From the NCBI GenBank assembly GCA_003280995.1, contig QCDG01000005.1, forward strand, positions 44,956 to 108,955: a stretch of DNA of 64,000 nucleotides. Reading direction: 5' to 3'. The position numbers and the translations under genes were made by a program. The stretch comes from Prochlorococcus sp. AG-355-A09 (GTDB lineage Bacteria; Cyanobacteriota; Cyanobacteriia; PCC-6307; Cyanobiaceae). The number at the start of each line of letters is the position of its first letter. Position 1 is the first letter of the stretch. Below, piece by piece: positions 30,177 to 39,167 of this stretch. The notes under the pieces are model-generated. The model saw only the letters and a list, made by a program, of their open reading frames with translations. It had not been told where the DNA came from and ran no database searches.

Positions 30177-31262
30177 TTATATTAAGATCATATTAATAAT
30201 TATTTTTGCGTAATTACTGTATCGATATTTATTAGCTTCATCGGAATTTAGGAACTTATATATATTTTTTCTATATTCTTTTTTTTGTTGTTCAGTAAGA
30301 CTTTGAAGTTTTTCTACAATTTCTTTACCAGATGTTTTCTCGTAGATTTTTATATAAGCATTACTTGGAATATTTTTAGATAAGTCTTGTCCGTAATAAA
30401 CAGGAATCGAACCCGAAATCATAGGATCAAATATTTTTTCACAAATAGAATTGAACTTGCTTACTGTTGGTTCAATTGCAAGTGCAAAATCATAATTTTC
30501 TAATGTTTTTTCTTTTGATTTAGCTACTGGAAATTTTCCTAAAGGCTTATAATTTATTTTCATAATATTTTTTACTAATTTTTTTAAAAAAGAGTTCCTT
30601 AATATAATCGCGATTCCAATAATATCGAAAGGTAAAGGTACTTTATCCCATCCATAACCATAAAGTTTAAAAAAATTCTTGTATTTTAATAGATCTTTTA
30701 CCAATTTATATCTGAATTTATAGGAACCATGATTGCTTAAGGCAATTTTGAAAGAACTAATGAATACTAATTTGTTTTTTCGTTTTGAATTTAAAATTAT
30801 TGATTTCTGGGATTTAATTTTCTCTTTGGAAGGGACTGATGGATATGAAAAATTTTTAGTTTTATAACTCATAAATTTATTGATATTTTCTTCGCAATTT
30901 ATCAAAATTTCATTAAATAAAAACGGTATCCTAAGCATATATCTTGCTCTGCCAAGAAATGTCTCATTTACAATAAGAATAGTAGATATTCTTTTTTTGT
31001 ATATATTTGCATAAAGTACTTTTATTAAATCATTTAATCGAGGTATTTCAACAAAGATAATTTTGTCATATTTTGCATGCTGTTTTGAATTATATTGCCT
31101 TAAATTTATTTTATTTTTTTTACTTTGCCTAAAAACTTCTTTCCATGCTTTATTCCAATTTTGATATATTTTTAATTTATTATCTGGTTTTATATATTGA
31201 TCAAAATTATAATATGATATTATACCCACTTCTATTTTTCTTGTAGTTTTATTTTCGAACAT
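30177..31262 (-). CDS. GT10 family fucosyltransferase-like
   Basis: YDFALAIEPTVSKFNSICEKIFDPMISGSIPVYYGQDLSKNIPSNAYIKI matches the GT10 core pattern. Confidence 0.82.
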   Translation of the reverse strand: MFENKTTRKIEVGIISYYNFDQYIKPDNKLKIYQNWNKAWKEVFRQSKKNKINLRQYNSKQHAKYDKIIFVEIPRLNDLIKVLYANIYKKRISTILIVNETFLGRARYMLRIPFLFNEILINCEENINKFMSYKTKNFSYPSVPSKEKIKSQKSIILNSKRKNKLVFISSFKIALSNHGSYKFRYKLVKDLLKYKNFFKLYGYGWDKVPLPFDIIGIAIILRNSFLKKLVKNIMKINYKPLGKFPVAKSKEKTLENYDFALAIEPTVSKFNSICEKIFDPMISGSIPVYYGQDLSKNIPSNAYIKIYEKTSGKEIVEKLQSLTEQQKKEYRKNIYKFLNSDEANKYRYSNYAKIIINMILI

Positions 31263-31273
31263 TTTTCTTAAAA

Positions 31274-31753
31274 TTAATCAGAATTTTTTAAATAATTTTT
31301 TATAAAAAATAATTGGTTATTTCTAGGATTTGTATATTTATGCACTTTTTTTACATAATCTAAAGCATCTTCTATTTCTAAATTATATTTTTCCATAACA
31401 AACATTATACAAAGTAAAGGAGATCTTTCTATTGATGCAAAACAGTGCACAAAAGTCGTACTTTTATTTACAAAATCTTTTAGAGTTAAATAAGCAATAG
31501 CTATTTGATTTTTAGAAGGTAATATTTTTTGGTTAGAGTCAGGTAATATAAATCTATTACAACAGAAACAATCTTTTAAGTCTTTATGCCATTTTGACTC
31601 TTCTTCACTACATAAGCCTAATATATTTTTTACTTTATTTTTCTTAAGAAAATTAATATCTTCTTTTTGAGTTGGAGTTGTTCCGATTGCTAATTTATTT
31701 TTTAAAACCCAATTAAAAATAAAAATTTCTTTTAAGTTTTTATTCTCATTCAT
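31274..31753 (-). CDS. Dual-specificity / tyrosine phosphatase-like protein
   Basis: FVHCFASIERSPLLCIMFVME = HCx5R signature. Confidence 0.8.
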   Translation of the reverse strand: MNENKNLKEIFIFNWVLKNKLAIGTTPTQKEDINFLKKNKVKNILGLCSEEESKWHKDLKDCFCCNRFILPDSNQKILPSKNQIAIAYLTLKDFVNKSTTFVHCFASIERSPLLCIMFVMEKYNLEIEDALDYVKKVHKYTNPRNNQLFFIKNYLKNSD

Positions 31754-34085
31754 CTAGCCAGTTTTTGAATTTGTTTAGGATAAATTTTGTTTTTTCTAGG
31801 AGTGTTTTATTTTTAATAAACTTCTCAAAAATATTATTTTCTGAATCTATTTTATTGTCTGTATCTAAATATCTATTTTGTGTTTCTTCAGGCATATATT
31901 TATAGGAGTAATAGTTATATTGGCTTCCGTAGGAATAATATTTATTTGAAAATGGGTTTTTAGAATTTATATCTTTGGAAACTGAATTAATAATTGCACC
32001 AATAATTGGCTTTTTAATTAATGAATATTTTCGCAAGCATTCCACTGCAAGTTGCTTATTAACTTTATTTAAACTTATTGTTAATATTGAGGCATCAACA
32101 TAATTTGAAATTATTAGAGCATCTGATAAACCAAGTATTGGAGGACAGTCTAGAATTATAAAATCATATTCTTCTGAATTTCTTAATTCTTCTATAAAAG
32201 ATTGCATTTTATCTGATTCTAATAATGTAATTGAGTTGGGGGGGATTTTGCCAGCAGTCATATAATATAAATTCTCACAAGAATTATGCTTGATGATATA
32301 TTTACGCCAATTTGAATCACTACTGACTAGATAGTTTGATATTCCCATGACATTATCTACTTCCATTCTCTTATGAAGTGAAGGTTTTCTTAAATCAGTA
32401 TCTATGATTAAAACTTTTTTTGAAATTTGAGAAATATTCATACCTAAAAATAAAGAGCAAAGTGATTTACCTTCTTCAGGAACAGAACTAGATATATTAA
32501 TGATTTTGATATCTTTGCCTGATTTTGAAAATTTAATTGAAGTATAAATATTTCTAAAAGTTTCTTCAAAAATGAATTTTAAATTTTTAAAACTTTGGTT
32601 TTTTTCATTTTCTAGAAAATCACTTATTTTCAGAGTAACTTTTTCATCTTCATCATAATTATCGCTAGCACTTAAGCTGAAAAATGGAACAAAACCTAAT
32701 ATTGGCAATTCAATAAATTTCTCAACTTCTTTCGGATTATGAAAAACATCATCAAGTTTTTCTATTAGATAAGTTACTAATGAAGCAAAACTAAGAGTAA
32801 GTAAAATTATATAAATAAGATTCTTTCTTATTTCTGGTTTTATAGGATATGGGTTTACAAAGGGATCTACAATTATTTTCCAAGGTAAATTGCCTTGAGA
32901 TAGATTAAGCTCTAATTCATCTTTAGTTTCATTTAAAGATTGCAAATTTTTCTCTAATGCATTTAACTCTTGGCGGATTTCTTGGAATTCGGTAACTTTT
33001 GAGGGAATTGGAATGAATTTTTTCTTAAGTTCAATCAACTGATTTTTTGAAGATTCAATTTGACTATTATTGACAATAACTGCGGCATCAACAGCTAACT
33101 TTTGATTTTTAAGCAAAATAGGCTCAAGTTGAGTTAGTTTTTCCTCTAGATTTCTTATAAAAGTTGATGATTTTTTATATTTAGATTGGGCATTAGCAAG
33201 TTGGGATTTTACTTTAAGTATTTCCTGTAATAATAATTGGTCAGAACCAATTATTCCTAGATCTGATGAGTTTTGATTGCCTCCGGGGGAGGCAATACCT
33301 TGTGTATATAAAATTCCATTAACTAGATTTCTTTTTATAAATAATAATCTTTTGTTTTCAGAATTCAGAGATAAGATTTTATCCTCATGAAATTTAATTG
33401 AACTTGTTATTTTTTGGCCTTCATTAATTGGATTAAGAATGTTATTTTCCGACCTAAAAATTTCTAATTTATTTTGAGCAGTTTTAACTTTCGATATAAG
33501 CTTTGGTCTTTCTTTTTCTAGAAACTTAATACCTTCTGATAACTTTTCATTTCTCGATTCGGAGGCATTAATAACATATTGTTTACTGAGATCTTCAAGG
33601 ATATTTTGCATTCTAAATCTATCTTTCCCATCAAAAGTAACTAAAAGAGTTTTACTTAGATAAGCACCCAGAGTCCCCCTGTCTCTTGGAATTGTAATAT
33701 TTATTCTATTCCTCAAAGATGACGGAGAAATATTATTTTTATTTGCAATATCAGCAACTACTCCAGGACTTTTTAAATATTGAACTAGTGTAGGGATATC
33801 TAAAACTTCTCTATTTAGAGCTAAGTCTTCAATTCCTTTATTTTGTGTTCTATTGTTTAGAAAGGGATCACTTATCATTAACGTGAAAGATCCTCTGTAA
33901 ATAGGATCTTTTATTCTTCTATAAATTAAATTTGAAAAGGAAATAAAGAAAAATGTAAAAGTTAAAAGCAAAAATATTTTTTTGCGCCTTAACAAGATTT
34001 CCAAAATAGATGGAAAATTAAATTGTTCACCTTGGTTAATGGGTTCTTCTTCTATAAATTTTTCCTTATCAATATATTCTGCCAA
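31746..34085 (-). CDS. wzc: Wzc-like polysaccharide co-polymerase / BY-kinase
   Basis: Wzz-like N-term; ISSSVPEEGKSL (Walker A); VLIIDTDLRKPSLHKR (Walker A'); FIILDCPPILGLSDA (Walker B); tyrosine-rich tail NKYYSYGSQYNYYSYKYMPEETQNRYLD. Confidence 0.92.
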   Translation of the reverse strand: MAEYIDKEKFIEEEPINQGEQFNFPSILEILLRRKKIFLLLTFTFFFISFSNLIYRRIKDPIYRGSFTLMISDPFLNNRTQNKGIEDLALNREVLDIPTLVQYLKSPGVVADIANKNNISPSSLRNRINITIPRDRGTLGAYLSKTLLVTFDGKDRFRMQNILEDLSKQYVINASESRNEKLSEGIKFLEKERPKLISKVKTAQNKLEIFRSENNILNPINEGQKITSSIKFHEDKILSLNSENKRLLFIKRNLVNGILYTQGIASPGGNQNSSDLGIIGSDQLLLQEILKVKSQLANAQSKYKKSSTFIRNLEEKLTQLEPILLKNQKLAVDAAVIVNNSQIESSKNQLIELKKKFIPIPSKVTEFQEIRQELNALEKNLQSLNETKDELELNLSQGNLPWKIIVDPFVNPYPIKPEIRKNLIYIILLTLSFASLVTYLIEKLDDVFHNPKEVEKFIELPILGFVPFFSLSASDNYDEDEKVTLKISDFLENEKNQSFKNLKFIFEETFRNIYTSIKFSKSGKDIKIINISSSVPEEGKSLCSLFLGMNISQISKKVLIIDTDLRKPSLHKRMEVDNVMGISNYLVSSDSNWRKYIIKHNSCENLYYMTAGKIPPNSITLLESDKMQSFIEELRNSEEYDFIILDCPPILGLSDALIISNYVDASILTISLNKVNKQLAVECLRKYSLIKKPIIGAIINSVSKDINSKNPFSNKYYSYGSQYNYYSYKYMPEETQNRYLDTDNKIDSENNIFEKFIKNKTLLEKTKFILNKFKNWLDE

Positions 34086-34162
34086 AATGTAACTACAACT
34101 CTAATAATCTCTATGATACAGTAATGTTGGTTGAATATTAATACATAATTAAATGAAAACTT
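34086..34162. promoter_or_regulatory. Divergent wzc/wza intergenic region, presumed bidirectional promoter
   Basis: 77-bp gap between divergent start codons; TATGAT near 34112 is a -10-like hexamer, no clear -35. Confidence 0.4.
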
Positions 34163-35263
34163 ATGAAATATAGAGTAAAAAAGTTTTTAACATTTGTTTT
34201 ACCCTTTTTTATAGGCACCAATTTAATTTCTTCAATTGTTATAGCTTCAAACAATTTAATTGAAAAAGAAAATAAAGATATACGAGAAATTAATAGTCTT
34301 ATTCTAGATAAAGATCTTTATATTTTAGGTCCTGGAGATGTTTTGAAAATTAAATTTGTTGGAATTGACGAGCTCTCAGGAACTTTTTTTATAATGAGAG
34401 ATGGAAATATCCAACTTCCATTGCTAGGGACAAAAAATATTAATGGCCTAACACTTGATGGTGCAAAAAAAAGATTAATAGAATTGTACAGTGATGATCT
34501 TATTAGGCCAGAAATTGATTTAACTTTGCTCGAAGCACGTCCTATTAGAATTTCTTTGATAGGAGAAGTTCAAAGACCAGGTTCATATACTTTTAATAAA
34601 ACTGAAAATAGCAGAGTTTTAGGATCTGAAGCCTCTGGGACTTCAATAAGCGGATATAAAACAGTTGTAGATGCGATACAAAAAGCAGGTGGACTTACTT
34701 TTGATGCGGACATTACTAAAGTGGTGCTTTATAGAAAGTTGCCTGGAGAGAAGGTCGAATATAAAAAAACAAATCTTGATTTACTTGAAATGATAAGAAC
34801 AGGTGATCAAGTTAATAATCCTATTTTATTTGATGGTGATTCAATAAAAGTCGATAAATATGTAACTCAAGTAAATAAATTAGAAAAAATACCAAATAAT
34901 CTGACTCCTGAGACAATCAAAATACATGTGATAGGGGAAGTTGAATCTCCAGGGATGTATCAAATTGATGCTAGAAGTCAAATAAGTCAGGCAATCTTGA
35001 TTGCTGGCGGACCTAAGGATTGGAGATATAAAGATAAAATACAATTATTAAGGGTGAATAGAAATGGTTCGGTAAAAGTAAAAAAAATTTCATTTAATAA
35101 ACAAGGTTTATCAAGGAAAAGTGATGGTATCTCACTAAGAAATGGAGATATTATTAGGGTCAAAAAGAACTTTTTTGGTAAATCAACGGATGCTTTAGGG
35201 ACATTTTTACCACCCATAAGGGATATTTATTCTTTATATGGGGTATACAAACTTATTGAGTAG
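34163..35263 (+). CDS. wza: Wza-like polysaccharide export protein (Poly_export + SLBB)
   Basis: YILGPGDVLKIKFVG; RDGNIQLPLLGTKNINGLTLDGA; two SLBB-like segments (ISLIGEVQRPGSYTF, IHVIGEVESPGMYQI). Confidence 0.92.
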   Translation: MKYRVKKFLTFVLPFFIGTNLISSIVIASNNLIEKENKDIREINSLILDKDLYILGPGDVLKIKFVGIDELSGTFFIMRDGNIQLPLLGTKNINGLTLDGAKKRLIELYSDDLIRPEIDLTLLEARPIRISLIGEVQRPGSYTFNKTENSRVLGSEASGTSISGYKTVVDAIQKAGGLTFDADITKVVLYRKLPGEKVEYKKTNLDLLEMIRTGDQVNNPILFDGDSIKVDKYVTQVNKLEKIPNNLTPETIKIHVIGEVESPGMYQIDARSQISQAILIAGGPKDWRYKDKIQLLRVNRNGSVKVKKISFNKQGLSRKSDGISLRNGDIIRVKKNFFGKSTDALGTFLPPIRDIYSLYGVYKLIE

Positions 35264-35315
35264 TTAATTAAAGAAAAGTGTGTTATCATAAATAAAATTT
35301 GAGAAATTAAATTTT

Positions 35316-35915
35316 TTGATAAAGTTTGCTGCCAAATTTTTAATAATTCCGTTTTTATTTCTAAATGCGACAGCTGCTGATGCAGCACTTTACAAATACG
35401 TTTTTGCTTCCTCAAACTATGTTGATCAAGAAGACCCTGACGTACCAGGAACATTAACTGGTTTCATAGTGATTGACACAAACTTGGCTGCTGCTGACAA
35501 TACTAGATATCAAAATGGTCAAAATGGTGAATTTGATATACCAAATTGGATAACTGAAGCATCACTCACATTTACTCCAGATGGAGGAAGCTCTGTACCT
35601 GCAGAAACAAGAACTCTAACATCTGCTGAGCCTCTCGATGAATTACGTTGGAAACCAACCAGTGGATTTGATCCTACACAAGAGTTCGTAGGTCAAATGA
35701 CAAGATTTAGTTTGTCTAATGGTAATACATTTACTTCAAGTAGTTCAATGATCCAACAGTTTGGATTTCAAGGAGAAAGTCAATTTGAAGAAGGTGAGTT
35801 TTTACTGTCCTCTCCTGCTAATTCAGTTCCAGTTCCGGGTCCTTTACCACTTCTTGGTCTAGCACCTTTTGCCTTTTATTTTCATAAGCTTAAAAAAAAG
35901 TTTAAGAAAAATTAG
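35316..35915 (+). CDS. Secreted PEP-CTERM-type protein, putative exosortase substrate
   Basis: N-terminal signal peptide ending ATAADA/ALYKY; C-terminal VPVPGPLPLLGLAPFAFYFHKLKKKFKKN (motif, TM, basic tail); TTG start. Confidence 0.85.
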   Translation: MIKFAAKFLIIPFLFLNATAADAALYKYVFASSNYVDQEDPDVPGTLTGFIVIDTNLAAADNTRYQNGQNGEFDIPNWITEASLTFTPDGGSSVPAETRTLTSAEPLDELRWKPTSGFDPTQEFVGQMTRFSLSNGNTFTSSSSMIQQFGFQGESQFEEGEFLLSSPANSVPVPGPLPLLGLAPFAFYFHKLKKKFKKN

Positions 35916-35940
35916 TTAGTAAATATTAAATAGCTCTTTC

Positions 35941-36600
35941 ATGTTTGAATCAAAATTTATTTTTGTAGGAAAAATTTTCTTACTTGCTTTTTTGGTTATT
36001 AATTTCCCCCCTTTTTTTCCAATAAGATTATTTGAAGTTTCTTACTTTTTTGTTATTACTACAACTATATTTGATACAGCAAGTTTATTAGTATTGTCTC
36101 TTGCAATATCTAAATATATTCATGCAAAAAATTTGAAATTAGTAGAGAATTTTAATACTCAAAATGATATAAATTGTAGGTCTTTGGATAATATTAATCT
36201 TCATGAAAATCATATTAAAAATGATAATAAAATATCATTAATATTTGCGATAATGTTTGCTTTTCTTACTTTATTGCAACCTTTATTACTTACTTTTTCA
36301 GTTAATAAAAGTGATATATACGCTTCTAATATATTGAACTCAATAAATGAAGAATTTAAAAATCAAAAGAAGGGAATTGAGGAATTAGTGATTAAAGGAA
36401 ATTCAAATGAAATAAAAAAAATTGAAAAAGATAAAGTAGATGATAGAATTTCACAATTAACAAGAATAAAGGATAGAAATATTCAAAACTTTTTAAATAA
36501 AAATAATAGAAATAAGTTTGAAAATGTAAAAATTATTGTTAGAAATATAATGCTAGGTATCCTTTGGACACTTTGTTTTATTAAGATCTATAAAATTTAA
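35941..36600 (+). CDS. HpsJ-like, exosortase-associated membrane protein
   Basis: 2+2 TM layout with basic/coiled loop (EEFKNQKKGIEELVIKG...DDRISQLTRIKDRN); placed between PEP-CTERM gene and exosortase. Confidence 0.6.
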   Translation: MFESKFIFVGKIFLLAFLVINFPPFFPIRLFEVSYFFVITTTIFDTASLLVLSLAISKYIHAKNLKLVENFNTQNDINCRSLDNINLHENHIKNDNKISLIFAIMFAFLTLLQPLLLTFSVNKSDIYASNILNSINEEFKNQKKGIEELVIKGNSNEIKKIEKDKVDDRISQLTRIKDRNIQNFLNKNNRNKFENVKIIVRNIMLGILWTLCFIKIYKI

Positions 36601-36626
36601 ATACTTCAATTTTTAATATAAAAAGT

Positions 36627-37436
36627 ATGAATTATCCGAAATTTATATTAGTTACATTTATATTCTTAAATATTTATCTTTTATATATATTTAGAACTCC
36701 TATTTTTGATCAGATAATAAATTTAATGATTACCTATGGTGTCTTTAATTTTTATAATGAAAACAATTTTAATGAAGATGATAATATAAGTAGGCTTCAA
36801 ATTTTTATTAGTATTTTTTTACTAATTTGTATATTTTATAGATCATTATGGTTGCATAGTGGAGATAATTTTATTTATTTATTATTTACATTGCTTCTGA
36901 TAATACTTTTAATGCTCACTAAGAATATTAAAAATATACTTAGTAATATAGAATCCATTAAAATTGCTTTAATTTTTCCTTTAACCAAAATTTTATTTAT
37001 ACCTTTAGCAGTAATTATTAACCCTTTTTCGACTTTATTTACATGGCTTTCATTAAATGCCTTTGGTTTTAATTCTATAATTAATGGTCAAGAAATTTTC
37101 TATAACAACTCAGGTATAAATGTAACTTTTAGTTGTAGTGGCGCTGGACAAATAATATTTTGCTTTAGCGGAATGATTATATTAAATTTTTACTTACCTT
37201 TGAAAAATAGAAGATTACTTCTTATTCAGTTATGTCGTGCTTTTTTATTCACCTTTTTTGCAAATATACTCAGACTTTTCCTTTTAACAATATATGTTCA
37301 TACAGCTAATTCTGATGGATTTTCTATATTTGACTATTTGCACGGGGGCAATGGAGGTTTATTTTTCAGTTTTTTCTCAATGTTAATAAGTTGTGAATCG
37401 TATAAAAGATTATATATAAGGGGTTTAAGGATATGA
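36627..37436 (+). CDS. Exosortase/archaeosortase family protein (cyanoexosortase-like)
   Basis: Polytopic; Cys motif VTFSCSGAGQI, Arg motif FFANILRLFLL, His motif FDYLHGGNGGLFFS in canonical order. Confidence 0.85.
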   Translation: MNYPKFILVTFIFLNIYLLYIFRTPIFDQIINLMITYGVFNFYNENNFNEDDNISRLQIFISIFLLICIFYRSLWLHSGDNFIYLLFTLLLIILLMLTKNIKNILSNIESIKIALIFPLTKILFIPLAVIINPFSTLFTWLSLNAFGFNSIINGQEIFYNNSGINVTFSCSGAGQIIFCFSGMIILNFYLPLKNRRLLLIQLCRAFLFTFFANILRLFLLTIYVHTANSDGFSIFDYLHGGNGGLFFSFFSMLISCESYKRLYIRGLRI

Positions 37437-38041
37437 TTCAAATTTATAAAAAAAGATACTTTACATATATGTTATTAATAACTATTTTTTGGTTCATAAA
37501 TTTTTTTTATAAACCACAGCCTAAATTAAGCAAAATAATCTTGAAAAATCAATATACTGACTTATTAGATAAAAATAATTCAGAAATTGAATTAGTCTCT
37601 AATGATAATAGAGTAAATATAGGAAAACCTTATTATTTGATAAATAAAACTGATTGGTATCAAATAAATTTATTGTCATTTTGGAGAAAAGAATATTTAG
37701 ATTTAGCATTATTAGATAAAAGATTAAAGTTTGAAGATATAAAAATTGAAATTCGAGATAAAAATAATTATGCTCAAGGATTTTACAACAATAGGAAAAT
37801 TGTATATGCCTGTGTAAATAATCCTAAGGATTTTTTCTATAAGTTTGACCACAACAATGTTCGGTCAACATCAAATTTTAATTATTGGAAGAAAGTATTT
37901 ATAAATAATGTAAAATTTACTTTCAATTTTTTTAAACCAATTAATTATCAATGTTTACTTGTTATTACATCTGACATCGATTTGTTTGAAAAGGGTGAGA
38001 AAGAAATAAATGAAAAGATTTTTGGAAAATTTATTTTTTAG
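37433..38041 (+). CDS. Exosortase-associated accessory protein
   Basis: Starts 4 nt before the exosortase stop; one N-terminal TM; KIVYACVNNPKD and INYQCLLVITS resemble cyanoexosortase-A-associated proteins. Confidence 0.65.
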   Translation: MIQIYKKRYFTYMLLITIFWFINFFYKPQPKLSKIILKNQYTDLLDKNNSEIELVSNDNRVNIGKPYYLINKTDWYQINLLSFWRKEYLDLALLDKRLKFEDIKIEIRDKNNYAQGFYNNRKIVYACVNNPKDFFYKFDHNNVRSTSNFNYWKKVFINNVKFTFNFFKPINYQCLLVITSDIDLFEKGEKEINEKIFGKFIF

Positions 38042-39134
38042 TTAGAGAAATATATTTCTTTCTGTCCCTTAATTTTTTTTCCATTATCAATGGAAAAATT
38101 AATCCTAGTGGAATATAGTTGACTCTTAACCTTTGAGAAGATCCTAAATTTACACTGCCAATTACCCCATAAATTGAAAAATAAATCAATGTTATGAATG
38201 TAAATAAAACTAGGATTACTTTTTTGAAATATTTATACGAATTTACTAAGTTAAATAAATTTGACCAAGATTTTATAAAAACATAAATAAGTAACAAAGA
38301 ATCCAAAATGATAACTGCTTTATAAGGAGCAAAAACTAACTCCTGCACTGAGGGAAATAACGAAAGATATTGAGTACTCAATACATTTAATGGCTGATTG
38401 AAAGCATCAAAATTATTAGGTCTATAAAGATTATTTGATACTAAAAATGAAGCATTTAAATAAGTAGATAATTTTTTAATATATTCAGGAAAAAGCAAAG
38501 ATAAAGAAAGATTTGTAAGTATTGAAAGAAAAAAAGTATTTATAATACAAGTTGATAATCTTATCTTAGTTAACATCCCTCCTATATTTATATTTCTTAG
38601 AATTAGTGAAATTAAAGATAATAAGAAATATGGTAAAGATTGATCTCCTCTTACAGAAAATAATAATATTAGTAAGCTAAATCTTATGACAAAATTAAAT
38701 AATGATTTTGAATTATTTCCAATTAAATAATTGCATTCAAGAATTATAAATAGAATTGCTGGATAAAGAAATAATGATTCTTTCGTTGGTGCATTAGTAT
38801 AGATTAATAATCCTGGAGCTAAAAGCAATAATTTCCATAAGTTTTGATTTTCTTTATCGATCAGATTTTTTATAATTAAGTAAAGAGTTAATGTAAAGAT
38901 TACCCCTAATAATGCAATTATTAAATATCTATTACCAAAATTTTTAAATAATGAAAATGTAGATAATGCAACTTTAGTTGTTGTTCCACCAGCTGTATAT
39001 TCTACCCAACCTAACAAAATATCCATATCTGCGATTCTTCCAGTTACGTACATTGTTAAAAAGCAAAATAATATTAAAATTAGGTATCTATAAAAGAAGA
39101 AATTTTTAATATTGTTGACTTTTTTTATTTTCAT
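38031..39134 (-). CDS. Polytopic membrane protein, candidate Wzy-like polymerase
   Basis: 367 aa, ~9-10 hydrophobic segments, located between export and initiating-transferase genes. Confidence 0.45.
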   Translation of the reverse strand: MKIKKVNNIKNFFFYRYLILILFCFLTMYVTGRIADMDILLGWVEYTAGGTTTKVALSTFSLFKNFGNRYLIIALLGVIFTLTLYLIIKNLIDKENQNLWKLLLLAPGLLIYTNAPTKESLFLYPAILFIILECNYLIGNNSKSLFNFVIRFSLLILLFSVRGDQSLPYFLLSLISLILRNINIGGMLTKIRLSTCIINTFFLSILTNLSLSLLFPEYIKKLSTYLNASFLVSNNLYRPNNFDAFNQPLNVLSTQYLSLFPSVQELVFAPYKAVIILDSLLLIYVFIKSWSNLFNLVNSYKYFKKVILVLFTFITLIYFSIYGVIGSVNLGSSQRLRVNYIPLGLIFPLIMEKKLRDRKKYISLTKK

Positions 39135-39167
39135 AAATTAAGATTAGATGATTATTTTAATTATTAG

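Noticed and set aside
35227-35454. 75-aa minus-strand ORF across the wza/PEP-CTERM junction
   Set aside because: Overlaps two well-supported plus-strand genes; no motif.
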